A DNA stretch of 64,000 nt from Herpetosiphon aurantiacus DSM 785 (GCA_000018565.1 CP000875.1:5719199-5783198), one strand, 5' to 3'. Counted from the first letter of the stretch, positions 54,498 to 63,228 are shown. Notes: generated by a model not told the origin, from the letters alone. Numbers and translations are program-made.

Positions 54498-55589
54498 ATG
54501 CTTCAAACCATTGTTCGCTATCGTTGGCTGTTGGTCTTCGTTGGTTTTTTGGTAGCGGTCCCAATCGCTGCTCAAACGGCGGAGAAAAATAAAGGGGCTG
54601 ATTGGTTGCTGACCCAACAGCAGTCGGATGGCAGTTTTGATTCGTATTATCACTCTCCACTTGATCCAACGGCATGTTCGGTGTATGCCCTCCATGCGGC
54701 GGGCTATCAAATTGATCCAGCCACGCAACGCTTTATTGAGCAACAGGCTCAGAGCTATATTGGGCATCCGGCTAAAGCTTCGGCCATTGTCATGGCTCAA
54801 TTGCTAACTGGTCATGATCCCCGTTCGGTTGGTGGGGTCGATTTGGTTGAAGCAATCATCAAGAGCTACGATCCTGCAACGGGCATGTATGGTGAAAACT
54901 TGTATGAGAATTCCTTGGTAATGATGGCCTTGAAAGCTGCTGGCGAGGCGATTGAGCCACAGGCAATTCAGACGATTCTTGATCAACAGTTGGCTGATGG
55001 GTCGTGGAGTACTAGTACGCAAAACACCGCCTTACAAATTCAGGCCTTAGTCGCGGCTGATCAAAAGCAATCTGCGGCAATTCCGGCAGCTTTGGCCTTC
55101 TTGCAAACTCAGCAAGATTTTGATCGCGGGTTTATGAATAATCGCGACTTTGAGCCGACAGCGTTTAAGGATGCAATTTCAACGTCCTTGGCCATCCAAG
55201 CTATCTTAGCAACTGGTGGCGACCCCAAGGCTGAACCATGGGGCGATAATATCAATAATCCTATCAATGCTTTGCGGCGTTTGCAGCTTGCTGATGGTGG
55301 CTTTCGGCTCGATTCATCGACCCCACAGCCTGATACGATGTCAACTTGTTCGTCTGTTCAGGCTGTGCTGCAAAAAACCTATCCATTTATTGAACTTGCC
55401 AACATTGGCATTACGCTTACCCCGACCTTAGCTCCTGCCGATGGCTCGACAGCCACTCCCGTTCAGCAACCTGGCCTACCTGGGGTGTTACCAGACACTA
55501 GCTCAAGCTCAAATCTGGCCTTGCCAATTTTGCTTGGCGTATTGGCTGCCTGTGTATTGGTTGGCCTACGTTTGCGCAAATTGGCCTAA
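54498..55589 (+). CDS. Exported, membrane-anchored alpha-toroid protein (prenyltransferase/squalene-cyclase repeats)
   Basis: 363 residues. ATG 54498 follows GGAGG. Signal peptide at ~1-28 (WLLVFVGFLVAVPIAA). The body is made of helical repeats with the QxxDGSFxxxYxSPLDPTA / LADGSWSTS / LADGGFRLDSS signature of the prenyltransferase-squalene oxidase fold. A Ser/Thr/Pro linker and a C-terminal membrane helix (LPILLGVLAACVLVGLRLRK) then anchor it. The DxDD acid motif of squalene cyclases is not evident, so it is more likely a binding or scaffold protein than a cyclase. Function unknown. Confidence 0.8.
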   Translation: MLQTIVRYRWLLVFVGFLVAVPIAAQTAEKNKGADWLLTQQQSDGSFDSYYHSPLDPTACSVYALHAAGYQIDPATQRFIEQQAQSYIGHPAKASAIVMAQLLTGHDPRSVGGVDLVEAIIKSYDPATGMYGENLYENSLVMMALKAAGEAIEPQAIQTILDQQLADGSWSTSTQNTALQIQALVAADQKQSAAIPAALAFLQTQQDFDRGFMNNRDFEPTAFKDAISTSLAIQAILATGGDPKAEPWGDNINNPINALRRLQLADGGFRLDSSTPQPDTMSTCSSVQAVLQKTYPFIELANIGITLTPTLAPADGSTATPVQQPGLPGVLPDTSSSSNLALPILLGVLAACVLVGLRLRKLA

Positions 55590-55744
55590 ATAGGCCAGTG
55601 GATTGATTCGCGTAATCATCTTGGTGTCGCTCCTACTGTATGTAGGTTCATGCTCAGTGTTCCACATTCAGCGGGAGCGGGTCAGAGGTGAGGTCATTCA
55701 TCGTGCTTTGGTTAACCTGCGTGCTCAAAGCTGAGGCGAGCGCG

Positions 55745-55924
55745 TTACGCTGATTGCTCAGATTTAATCTCTTGTACATCATTGATCGAATAATCCAACT
55801 GATCGATATGCGGTGGCTCCTTGGCTTTTTGGATAATGATCCTGACGCGTTGCCATAACGTTGAGATTGCCTTGAACAGCGTAATTAAGCCCAACATCCC
55901 TAAAATAGCGATGATAATCGGCAT
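55745..55924 (-). CDS. Single-pass microprotein, QKAxEPPHID family (copy B)
   Basis: 59 residues from ATG 55924, which follows GGAG. One membrane helix (MPIIIAILGMLGLITLF), then a basic stretch (WQRVRIIIQKAK) and the motif EPPHIDQLDYS, ending acidic (EIKSEQSA). It shares QKA-EPPHID, the Tyr-Ser and the acidic E/K end with the neighbour at 55987. The inside/outside rule (basic residues after the helix) places the tail in the cytosol. The frame is open further upstream to 55987 but that part is a hairpin region. Confidence 0.65.
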   Translation of the reverse strand: MPIIIAILGMLGLITLFKAISTLWQRVRIIIQKAKEPPHIDQLDYSINDVQEIKSEQSA

Positions 55925-55936
55925 TATGGATTCTCC

Positions 55937-55982
55937 ATCGTTAAAATCAACAGCGTACTGAAAAATCCCAGTACGCTGTTGG
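55937..55982 (-). terminator. Hairpin between the two microprotein genes
   Basis: CAACAGCGTACTG and CAGTACGCTGTTG form a 13-base perfect stem followed by ATTTT on the minus strand. It lies just after the stop of copy A and before the ribosome site of copy B, so copy B may be expressed from readthrough or a separate promoter. Confidence 0.6.
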
Positions 55983-55986
55983 TTCA

Positions 55987-56163
55987 TTATTGATCTTCGG
56001 CCTTGACCTCACGGCCTTGATCCATCGAATAATTGCCATGATCGATATGCGGTGGCTCGCCAGCTTTTTGCACAATTACGCCTAATTTGAGCAAAAGTAA
56101 AATCAAGCCGCTAATGCTAAGTAAGCCCAAAATCACGAAACAACCGATCCAAAACATCGACAT
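55987..56163 (-). CDS. Single-pass microprotein, QKAxEPPHID family (copy A)
   Basis: 58 residues from ATG 56163, seven bases after AGGAGG. Membrane helix (FWIGCFVILGLLSISGLILLLLKLGVI), then VQKAGEPPHIDHGNYSMDQGREVKAEDQ. The shared post-membrane motif with copy B (QKA, then EPPHID, a Tyr-Ser, then an acidic/basic tail) shows common descent. Two small genes in a row on the same strand. I recognise no family; a regulatory or scaffold role at the membrane is possible. Confidence 0.68.
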   Translation of the reverse strand: MSMFWIGCFVILGLLSISGLILLLLKLGVIVQKAGEPPHIDHGNYSMDQGREVKAEDQ

Positions 56164-56251
56164 ACACAATCCTCCTAAAGTATTCCGGTCGATGAGCCTG
56201 CTAGGCCTTGAGGCTCACCCGCGGCTACCTCGCGCACCCGACTAATAGTGC

Positions 56252-56280
56252 TTGACGGGCGATCCGAGCGGGTGTAGAAT
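56252..56280 (+). promoter_or_regulatory. Sigma-70-type promoter upstream of the GNAT/gdhA genes
   Basis: TTGACG at 56252-56257, a 17-base spacer and TAGAAT at 56275-56280, a near-consensus promoter. Transcription would start near 56287. Confidence 0.65.
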
Positions 56281-56286
56281 GCGCCT

Positions 56287-56355
56287 AGCTAACGTGCCGG
56301 ATCAACGTTGATTGTGGTACGCTCCAATCATCCGTGCAGGTTGCACGGTTTTTTT
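56287..56355 (+). ncRNA. Candidate short leader RNA ending in an intrinsic terminator
   Basis: From the promoter start to the T-run is about 69 bases. The end is a 7-base stem CCGTGCA/TGCACGG (56332-56338, 56342-56348) followed by seven Ts. A second possible pairing, GATTG with CAATC, lies in front. Either a small RNA or an attenuator for the downstream acetyltransferase and gdhA genes. No coding potential and no recognised family. Confidence 0.4.
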
Positions 56356-56370
56356 GTTTGGAAAATATCA

Positions 56371-57048
56371 ATGATTGTACCATCACCGCAAATCCGTGCA
56401 ACGGTGCCTTTTCAGTTGGGTGACTTGGCTTTGATGATTCGGCCAGCCATAATGGATGATCTTGCGCCAATGTTGCAATTACAAGCCCTAGCCTTTGCCG
56501 ATAAATTTAGCTCGGCTTTTGGCAAACGCGGCATCCAACGTGGCGTGGCTGCCTTACATCAATCGCATCAGATGCAAGGGCCAAGTAGCCTACAAGGAAT
56601 GTACGTCATGTTAGCTGGCAGCGAACTTGTAGGCACGATTACGCTGCGCACCATCGAGATGCGGCCAGACGATGTTGGTTTAGTTGAGCAAGCGTTTTTG
56701 CGCGAACTTGGCGCTTGGGGGGCGTTTCGCGCAGTGCATGCGCTTTCGCAAATCGACCATCGGATTGGGCGGGATGAAGGTTTTATTAGCGATGTGGCGG
56801 TTGCTGAATCCTATCGCCGTCGTGGCATTGCCCAAGCAATGATGCGGCATAGCATGACGCTAGCCCGTGAGCTTGGCAAAAAACGCCTAGGGCTGTATGT
56901 GAGTGCCTCCAACCATAGTGCACGAGCGTTATATCGTAATTTGGGCTTTAGCGAGGGCCAGGTGCGCCGCTCATGGTGGAACGCCCTGTTTCTCGGTGAA
57001 CGCCGTTGGATTTATATGTCGTATAATCTTAGAGAGACTTCTGCATAA
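56371..57048 (+). CDS. GNAT-family N-acetyltransferase
   Basis: 225 residues from ATG 56371; ATG 56434 is an alternative. The catalytic domain shows FISDVAVAESYRRRGIAQAMM (acetyl-CoA loop RRRGIA), then KKRLGLYVSASNHSARALYRNLGF. The N-terminal part is longer than usual. Substrate unknown; it resembles RimI-like and amine acetyltransferases. About 50 bases upstream of gdhA on the same strand, after the leader terminator. Confidence 0.85.
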   Translation: MIVPSPQIRATVPFQLGDLALMIRPAIMDDLAPMLQLQALAFADKFSSAFGKRGIQRGVAALHQSHQMQGPSSLQGMYVMLAGSELVGTITLRTIEMRPDDVGLVEQAFLRELGAWGAFRAVHALSQIDHRIGRDEGFISDVAVAESYRRRGIAQAMMRHSMTLARELGKKRLGLYVSASNHSARALYRNLGFSEGQVRRSWWNALFLGERRWIYMSYNLRETSA

Positions 57049-57098
57049 CCAAGAGGCCTCTTTTGATCAAAGGCGATCAATTAGAAAGGAACAAGTCA

Positions 57099-58358
57099 AT
57101 GGCTGACTCTCATCGCAACGCATTCGAGAATGCTCAGCGTCAATTCGATCTCGCTGCTGAAAAGCTGAATCTCGACCACAGCTTGCGTCGAGTTCTGCGC
57201 GTCCCTCAACGCGAATTAAGCGTCAATTTCCCTGTCAAAATGGACAATGGTGAGATTCAAGTGTTTAGCGGTTATCGCGTCCAACACAATGTTTCTCGCG
57301 GTCCAGCCAAAGGTGGGATTCGCTACCACCCAGCAGTCGATATCGATGAAGTTCGTGCTCTCGCGATGTGGATGACCTGGAAGTGTGCGCTGGTTAATAT
57401 TCCGTATGGTGGCGCAAAAGGTGGGGTCATTGTAGACCCAACGAAACTATCGCAAAGTGAATTAGAGCGATTAACCCGGCGTTTTGCAACTGAAATTAGC
57501 ATTTTGGTTGGCGCTGAAAAAGATATTCCAGCTCCTGATGTTGGAACCAACGGCCAAGTGATGGCTTGGTTTATGGATACGATCTCGATGCATCGTGGCT
57601 ACACCGTGCCAGCTGTGATCACTGGTAAACCGGTTGAAGTTGGTGGCTCGCTTGGGCGGGTCGAAGCAACTGGGCGCGGGGTTAGCATTGTGGCCCGCGA
57701 AGCCGCCAAACACCTTGGCTTGCGCATCGAAGGCGCAACCGTAGTGATTCAGGGCTTTGGTAATGTGGGTAGCGTTACCGCCGATATGATGCAGCGCATG
57801 GGCAGCAAAGTGATTGCGGTTAGCGATGTTTCTGGTGGCTACTACAACCGCCGTGGCCTGAACATCCCCGAAATGATTGCCTATACCAAGCAACATCGTT
57901 CGCTGGAAGGCTACCAAGCCGAAGGCATCGAGCGGGTCAGCAATAACGAGTTGCTCGAAATTGAGTGCGATATTTTGGCTCCATGTGCCTTGGAAAACCA
58001 AATTACCGAGGAAAATGCAGGCCGAATTCGCTGTAAATTGCTGGTCGAAGGCGCAAACGGCCCAACTACCCCCGAAGCCGATGATATTTTGTTTGAAAAA
58101 GGCATCTTTGTTGTGCCCGATATCTTGGCGAACGCTGGTGGTGTAACCGTTTCATACTTCGAATGGGTTCAAGGCTTGCAAGAGTTCTTCTGGACTGAAG
58201 AAGAAATCAATAACAAGCTTGAGCGGATTATGCAACACAGCTTTGAATCGGTGCTGGCCCAAACCCTCAAGCATAAAGTTTCAATGCGCATGGGTGGCTA
58301 TATGGTCGCAGTAGCCCGGGTCGCTGAAGCAACCCAAATCCGCGGGATTTATCCATAA
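57099..58358 (+). CDS. gdhA: Glutamate dehydrogenase
   Basis: 419 residues, the hexameric family. Interconverts 2-oxoglutarate plus ammonia and glutamate. GGAKGGVIVDP carries the catalytic Lys, PAPDVGTNGQVMAWFMDTIS follows, and the Rossmann domain has VVIQGFGNVGSVTADMM. The residue that sets NAD versus NADP choice (end of the second strand, IAVSDVSGG) is Asp, which favours NAD; this is inference. AAAGGA precedes ATG 57099. With gltB at 4927 the cell has both ammonium routes. Confidence 0.96.
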   Translation: MADSHRNAFENAQRQFDLAAEKLNLDHSLRRVLRVPQRELSVNFPVKMDNGEIQVFSGYRVQHNVSRGPAKGGIRYHPAVDIDEVRALAMWMTWKCALVNIPYGGAKGGVIVDPTKLSQSELERLTRRFATEISILVGAEKDIPAPDVGTNGQVMAWFMDTISMHRGYTVPAVITGKPVEVGGSLGRVEATGRGVSIVAREAAKHLGLRIEGATVVIQGFGNVGSVTADMMQRMGSKVIAVSDVSGGYYNRRGLNIPEMIAYTKQHRSLEGYQAEGIERVSNNELLEIECDILAPCALENQITEENAGRIRCKLLVEGANGPTTPEADDILFEKGIFVVPDILANAGGVTVSYFEWVQGLQEFFWTEEEINNKLERIMQHSFESVLAQTLKHKVSMRMGGYMVAVARVAEATQIRGIYP

Positions 58359-58371
58359 ACTAGGCTTTGTG

Positions 58372-58406
58372 GCCCCTCGTCCAATTGTATGGGCGAGGGG
58401 CTTTTT
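58372..58406 (+). terminator. Terminator after gdhA
   Basis: GCCCCTCG at 58372-58379 pairs with CGAGGGGC at 58394-58401, followed by five Ts, 14 bases past the gdhA stop. Confidence 0.85.
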
Positions 58407-58493
58407 AGTTAAGGATGAAGGATGAATTATGAGGGATGAAATCAAAAGTAAGAAATAGGGGCTTTATGTTTAAGTTTGATCGATACGTATGCC

Positions 58494-58607
58494 CTGACCC
58501 CCTAGCCCTCGCTCCCGCTCACGAGGCGAGGGGGAAGCCTTCATCATGAAGCGTGGAACGCCCCTCGCCCGCCGCAGTGGGAGAGGGGTTGGGGTGAGGG
58601 AACGGTG
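58494..58607. repeat. Intergenic repeat R2, copy 4
   Basis: CTGACCCCCTAGCCC and GAGAGGGGTTGGGGTGAGGG blocks between convergent gdhA and a glycosyltransferase. The second block is the reverse complement of the R2 text seen at 36626. Confidence 0.7.
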
Positions 58608-58619
58608 ACACCAGCGGAT

Positions 58620-59723
58620 TTACTCAACCATCGAGCGATAAACTGCTAAATGTTGCTGGGCAATGCTAGCTTGGGTGTAATGGCTCAACGCTCGTTGGCG
58701 ACCAGCTTCAGCGATATTTTGGCGATACTTTTCATCCAGATAGAGTTTGTGAATTGCCTCGGCCAGTGCCGCAACATCGCCTTCGGGAAACACTAAGCCT
58801 GCTGTATCAATTACATGCGGAATTTCACCTGAATTGGAGCCGATCACTGGCACGCCGCAGGCCATGGCCTCAATCAAGACCCGCCCAAATTGCTCTTTCC
58901 AATTGGGGGTGGTACGCGAGGGCAGCACATAGGCATGGACGCTGCGCATAGCGTCGGGCATGGCGCTGGATGGAATCAACGGCTCAAGCGTGACCCGCCC
59001 AGCCAGCGGTGCTTTGGCAATGCGTTGTTCAACTTCGCTGCTCAAATCGCCTTTGCCAATTAATCGACAATGAATATCGCTGGGCAAGCGTTCGAGGGCT
59101 GCCAACAAATCGAGCACGCCTTTCGAGCGCATCAAGCGCCCAAAAAAGCCCACGACAAACGGTTTTGCAGGCAATGGCTCAGGCGCAGGCCTAAAAATCG
59201 CCTCATCAACCCCAAATTGTGGAATGACGCTGATTGGGCCAGGGTAGCCGTGATCGCGAATGAGTTGCTTAGCCAAATGGTTGCCAGCAATTGCATGGGC
59301 TGCATGGCGATAGCTGTAGCGCTCGAAGAAACTAAATGGCGGTGGATAACGTCGCGCTACATCAGCCCAATTATAAAAACAGAGTTTGGCGTTGGTTTTG
59401 CGGGCATGCCAAAAAGCCTGAAATGTTGCCAAATTAAAGGCTTCTTCATCGGCATGCAGAATACCTGGTTGCTCAGCGGCGATTAATTTGCCCAAACCCT
59501 GCCACCAAAACGTATGATGATGACCGTTGTGACCCAGTGGTACAACATGCATGCGATAATTGCGCGGCGTTTGCACTTCCAGCGGATACTCGCCAACGCC
59601 AGGCTCAAACCACATCGGCGGCACAATCGCCGTCAATTCAACATCTGGCTCTGCCGCAATCAATTCAAGCTTGCGGTGGTAGGTGGCGGCGGTCAGGGCT
59701 TTCGAAATAATCAAAATTTTCAT
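58620..59723 (-). CDS. Glycosyltransferase family 4 (GT-B)
   Basis: 367 residues from ATG 59723. Begins MKILIISKALTAATYHRKLELIA. The donor domain has VVGFFGRLMRSKGVLDLLAAL and the GT4 acidic motif in KEQFGRVLIEAMACGVPVIGS (E7E type). The N-terminal acceptor domain contains a His-rich loop (LGHNGHHHTFWWQ). The role is likely in exopolysaccharide or cell-wall glycan synthesis; the sugar is unknown. No obvious ribosome site, and an open frame continues eight codons upstream. Confidence 0.88.
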   Translation of the reverse strand: MKILIISKALTAATYHRKLELIAAEPDVELTAIVPPMWFEPGVGEYPLEVQTPRNYRMHVVPLGHNGHHHTFWWQGLGKLIAAEQPGILHADEEAFNLATFQAFWHARKTNAKLCFYNWADVARRYPPPFSFFERYSYRHAAHAIAGNHLAKQLIRDHGYPGPISVIPQFGVDEAIFRPAPEPLPAKPFVVGFFGRLMRSKGVLDLLAALERLPSDIHCRLIGKGDLSSEVEQRIAKAPLAGRVTLEPLIPSSAMPDAMRSVHAYVLPSRTTPNWKEQFGRVLIEAMACGVPVIGSNSGEIPHVIDTAGLVFPEGDVAALAEAIHKLYLDEKYRQNIAEAGRQRALSHYTQASIAQQHLAVYRSMVE

Positions 59724-59812
59724 AGCAACCAAGGCTTCAATAATCACGAAGGACGCAAAACACCTGCAATGGTGCTTCGTGTCCTTCGTCAGCTGATTCA
59801 GCGCAATTTAAT

Positions 59813-61210
59813 TTAGAGGTGAAGTGTGCCGTCAAGCAAGGCATGACCAGCTTCGTGCATGGCTTCGTATAAGGTTGGGTGAGCATGAATCGTTGCTAAC
59901 AGCGATTCGACCGTGGCTTCGTGGCTCAAAGCCAAGCCGCCTTCGGCAACCAACTCGGTCACACGAGGCCCAATCATATGGAAGCCAAGGATCTCGCCAT
60001 ATTCAGCGTCGGCAACGATTTTAACAAAGCCATCGCGATTGCCAATGGCTGTAGCTTTGCCAACCGCCGCAAATGGAAACTTGCCAACTTTGACATTGTA
60101 GCCGCGTTCTTTGGCTTGGGCTTCGGTCAAGCCAACGTGCGCCACTTCGGGCGAACAATAGACACAGCTTGGAATAATGTCGTAGTTGATTGGGTTGGTA
60201 TGGTGGCCTGCGATATGTTCGACCGCAATCACGCCTTCGGCTGAGGCAACGTGAGCCAGCCATGGCGTTGGCACAACATCGCCAATTGCATAAATATTGG
60301 CAATGTTGGTTTGCATGGTGGCATTGACTGGAATATAGCCACGTTCATCGATGGTTACGCCGACTTCTTCGAGGCCAATATTTTTGGTCAAAGGAGCGCG
60401 ACCTGTGCCAATCAGGACGTAATCTGCTTCTAAAGTTTGTTCTTTGCCATCTGGACCTTCAAAAACCACGCTAGCACCATCGGCACGTTTGTTGACGGCC
60501 TTGGTTTTCGAGCCAGTGTAGAGCTTGATCCCGCGTTTGGTGAAGGCTTTGGCCAATTCAGCCGAAATTTCTTCATCCTCAGTGGCAACAATTCGTGGCA
60601 ACATTTCGATGATGCTCACTTGCGAGCCGAAGGTACGATACATCGAAGCAAATTCGCAGCCGATGATCCCACCGCCGATTACCACCAAATGTTTTGGCAC
60701 TTCGGGCAAGCTCAAGGCTCCAGTGCTCGAAACGATCCGTTGCTCGTCGAATGGCGCGAATGGCAATGCCCGAGGAGTCGAGCCAACTGCCAAAATCACA
60801 TTCTTGGTTTCGATGACCGTTTCAGTACCATCGTTGCCTTTGACCGCGACCTTGTTGGTGCCAGCCAAACGGCCAAACCCGCGAAAGAGATCGATTTTCT
60901 TCTTTTTGAACAAGCCTTCGAGACCAGTGCGCATGGTTTTGACCACTTTTTCTTTGTGGCCCATGGCACCCTTGAGATCGAACGAAACTTCGCCCGTGAT
61001 TACGCCAAACTTCTTGCCTTCTTTGGTTTCTTCCAGCAAGTCGGCGCAGTGCAACAGCGATTTGGTAGGAATACAGCCAATATTTAAACAGACACCGCCG
61101 ACTTGTTCTTTTTCGACGACAGCGACTTTTAAGCCCAATTGGACAGCGCGTAAGGCAGCAACTTCACCGCCTGGCCCTGAACCAATAATCACAACATCAT
61201 ATTGAGCCAT
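59813..61210 (-). CDS. lpdA: Dihydrolipoyl dehydrogenase (E3)
   Basis: 465 residues. Reoxidises dihydrolipoamide for 2-oxoacid dehydrogenases or the glycine cleavage system, reducing NAD. FAD site IIGSGPGGEVAALRA, redox disulfide CLNIGC at 41-46, NAD site VVIGGGIIGCEFASMYRTFG, second FAD motif IYAIGDV, and the His-Glu pair of the C-terminal dimer interface in HAHPTLYEAMHEA. ATG 61210 follows GGAGG. No E1/E2 genes are adjacent, so the complex it serves is not shown. Confidence 0.97.
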   Translation of the reverse strand: MAQYDVVIIGSGPGGEVAALRAVQLGLKVAVVEKEQVGGVCLNIGCIPTKSLLHCADLLEETKEGKKFGVITGEVSFDLKGAMGHKEKVVKTMRTGLEGLFKKKKIDLFRGFGRLAGTNKVAVKGNDGTETVIETKNVILAVGSTPRALPFAPFDEQRIVSSTGALSLPEVPKHLVVIGGGIIGCEFASMYRTFGSQVSIIEMLPRIVATEDEEISAELAKAFTKRGIKLYTGSKTKAVNKRADGASVVFEGPDGKEQTLEADYVLIGTGRAPLTKNIGLEEVGVTIDERGYIPVNATMQTNIANIYAIGDVVPTPWLAHVASAEGVIAVEHIAGHHTNPINYDIIPSCVYCSPEVAHVGLTEAQAKERGYNVKVGKFPFAAVGKATAIGNRDGFVKIVADAEYGEILGFHMIGPRVTELVAEGGLALSHEATVESLLATIHAHPTLYEAMHEAGHALLDGTLHL

Positions 61211-61394
61211 TGAAATATCAATCCTCCGTATGGTAGACGTTTTGTCCATTGTCTATGATAGCACAGGCAGTGGTTTAGGCAGAAATCAAAAGTCAAAAGT
61301 CAGAAGGCAAAAATCAAAATGGGATCAGGTTTCAGCGATCAGGGGCTAAATTTTAACGCAGCGGCGCAGAGGAATATATGGCTAGAGGCTGAAG

Positions 61395-61453
61395 GCGATT
61401 GGCTATCGGAATATTTTAGGATTCTCCTAATCGTGTTTCCGATAGCCAATCGC
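61395..61453. terminator. Long hairpin terminator after the decarboxylase-like gene
   Basis: GCGATTGGCTATCGGAA at 61395-61411 pairs over 17 bases with 61437-61453, and a second hairpin TTAGGA/TCCTAA stands inside the loop. It lies 40 bases past the stop of the minus-strand decarboxylase. A direct-repeat run (AAATCAAAAGTCAAAAGTC) follows at about 61285-61318. Confidence 0.7.
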
Positions 61454-61493
61454 TTTGCTCCTATGTTCGTTGCTCTATGCTCTTTGACCCGCG

Positions 61494-63188
61494 TTAGGCA
61501 CTTGCCGCGAAACGGCTGGTGCGCAAGGCTGAGGGAGCTTGGCGACGACGGGCGGTGCGCAATGGCCGTACTGGCAATTGCTCGCGGACTACGGCAGTAC
61601 GTACTGGCATTGGTTTGCGCACTGGCTGCTCAATCGTGGCAATGCTATAACCCAAGGCACTCATTTGTGCCATCAAGTTTTGCGGGGCAATTTCGCGCAT
61701 TACCAATTGATCGCCATCTTGCTCGATGATAATTCGGCGCATTTCGGGGTTCAAGCAGTGGTGAGCACCACCCTTACCGCCGATCATGGCCTGATATGCG
61801 CCAACACCACAAACCGCCAAGACCATGCCAGCTTGGAATTCGGGCAACATCAAGGCTGGGCGATGCGAACGTGGATACAGATCGTCGGAATCGCAGGTGC
61901 GGCGGCCACCCAAGCGCACTGCTTGCACCGCTGTATCCCAACCATCTAAGGGCACAACCACGAATTCTTGGTCAACAATCAAGGTATCGGGAGCTGAAAC
62001 CATCAACGAGCCATTCAACAAATACCACGGCTCAATTGCGCCAGCTTCCTTCACGCGGCCAACTTCAATCAAATAGAGATTATGGTTGGCAACAGTGTAG
62101 CGGCCACATTCGGCGATGATCATGGGTGCTGCCACGCCATGCTCAGCACAAATTGCTTGGGTATTGGCCATCAAGTTGGTCAAAAAGCCCACATAATCAA
62201 ATTGGAAGGCCAAATCGTAGCCTGAGGTGGGCATGCCCCCGCCAAAATTAAACATCGTTAGGCTTGGAGTAGTGCTGGCCAAAGCGGCATAGGCATTGGC
62301 TGAACGAGCCAAACGAGCTTCCCATGCAGCTGCATCTTCAATTTGCGAGCCAACCATGGCGTGATACACCACCAATTGATGCTGCGTGCCAGCCAAGCGC
62401 TGGGCGACAAGTTGCATTTCAGCGGGAGTTAAGCCAAAGCGCTCGGCTCCAGCATGGTTACGATCCACGACATCAGGGGCGTGGCGTTCACGAACACCGA
62501 ACAACATCGGTACACGACAATGGGCCAAGATATAATCAAGTTCATCGAGATCATCAAGCACAGCCACAACTCGCTCGTAGCCAGCCTGGCGCAAAGCCAA
62601 GATCCCGTCGAGATACATCGGCTCTTTCGAGCCATTACAGAAGATATAGCGATCTTCGGAAAGCACCCCTTGCCGCCAGAGATGGTGAGCGATCACCACA
62701 TCGGCTGCCGCTGAGGTTTCGTAATGAGCACCAGCATTCAAGGCTGTGCGCACCACTTCCTCCGAAAAATTGGCCTTGGTAGCATAAGCATACAAGAACG
62801 AGCCAGTATAGCTTGATGCCGCCTGTGCAGCCATCGCATAATCAAGCATATTCTGCACCTGCGTGGTAATTTGCGGGCAGAACGAAACCTCAAGGGGTGC
62901 ACCAAATTGCTCAACCAATGCACCCAGATCGACCGTATCGCCTAAGAGCAAGCGCTCATTGCGGCGCGTTAGAAAATCGGTCAAAGCCCCAGCACCCGAA
63001 AAGCCAAACGAATCATTCAGGTAGCCAGCATAGGTTTGCTCGATCAACTGGACATGTCCCTCCAAGCCGTGATGTCCACGACGATAGTGCTCAGCCACAA
63101 CATGGGGCTGAGAGAACAAAGTGCAATCAAAATTAGCGGTGTTCGTGCGTGTGTTTATTGACGGAGACTCCCAAAGTGCTTTGTCCAT
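61494..63188 (-). CDS. PLP-dependent arginine-decarboxylase-like enzyme (fold III)
   Basis: 564 residues from ATG 63188. The alanine-racemase-fold barrel has the PLP Lys in YAYATKANFSEEVV, the glycine loop FNFGGGMPTSGYD, and the C-terminal domain has RTCDSDDLYP matching the CDSxD active-site motif of ornithine/arginine decarboxylases. It most resembles biosynthetic arginine decarboxylases, so it probably forms agmatine for polyamines; ornithine or another diamine route cannot be ruled out. An odd C-terminal tail of ~40 residues is very Arg/Pro-rich (RPLRTARRRQAPS). An ATG at 63224 lies inside a terminator hairpin and is rejected as start. No clear ribosome site is seen before 63188. Confidence 0.85.
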   Translation of the reverse strand: MDKALWESPSINTRTNTANFDCTLFSQPHVVAEHYRRGHHGLEGHVQLIEQTYAGYLNDSFGFSGAGALTDFLTRRNERLLLGDTVDLGALVEQFGAPLEVSFCPQITTQVQNMLDYAMAAQAASSYTGSFLYAYATKANFSEEVVRTALNAGAHYETSAAADVVIAHHLWRQGVLSEDRYIFCNGSKEPMYLDGILALRQAGYERVVAVLDDLDELDYILAHCRVPMLFGVRERHAPDVVDRNHAGAERFGLTPAEMQLVAQRLAGTQHQLVVYHAMVGSQIEDAAAWEARLARSANAYAALASTTPSLTMFNFGGGMPTSGYDLAFQFDYVGFLTNLMANTQAICAEHGVAAPMIIAECGRYTVANHNLYLIEVGRVKEAGAIEPWYLLNGSLMVSAPDTLIVDQEFVVVPLDGWDTAVQAVRLGGRRTCDSDDLYPRSHRPALMLPEFQAGMVLAVCGVGAYQAMIGGKGGAHHCLNPEMRRIIIEQDGDQLVMREIAPQNLMAQMSALGYSIATIEQPVRKPMPVRTAVVREQLPVRPLRTARRRQAPSALRTSRFAASA

Positions 63189-63206
63189 TTTTTGGGCATA
63201 AAAAAA

Positions 63207-63228
63207 CCAAGTGTCGGGCGACATTTGG
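63207..63228 (-). terminator. Leader terminator 2, just before the decarboxylase start
   Basis: CCAAATGTC-GCCC-GACACTTGG on the minus strand (one A/C mismatch) followed by seven Ts. It lies 19 bases upstream of the start codon at 63188, and the ATG at 63224 is inside its stem. Confidence 0.6.

Noticed and set aside
63189-63224. ATG at 63224 as the start of the decarboxylase-like protein
   Set aside because: It lies within a terminator stem with a T-run behind it; the extra residues (MSPDTWFFYAQK) are just the hairpin translated.
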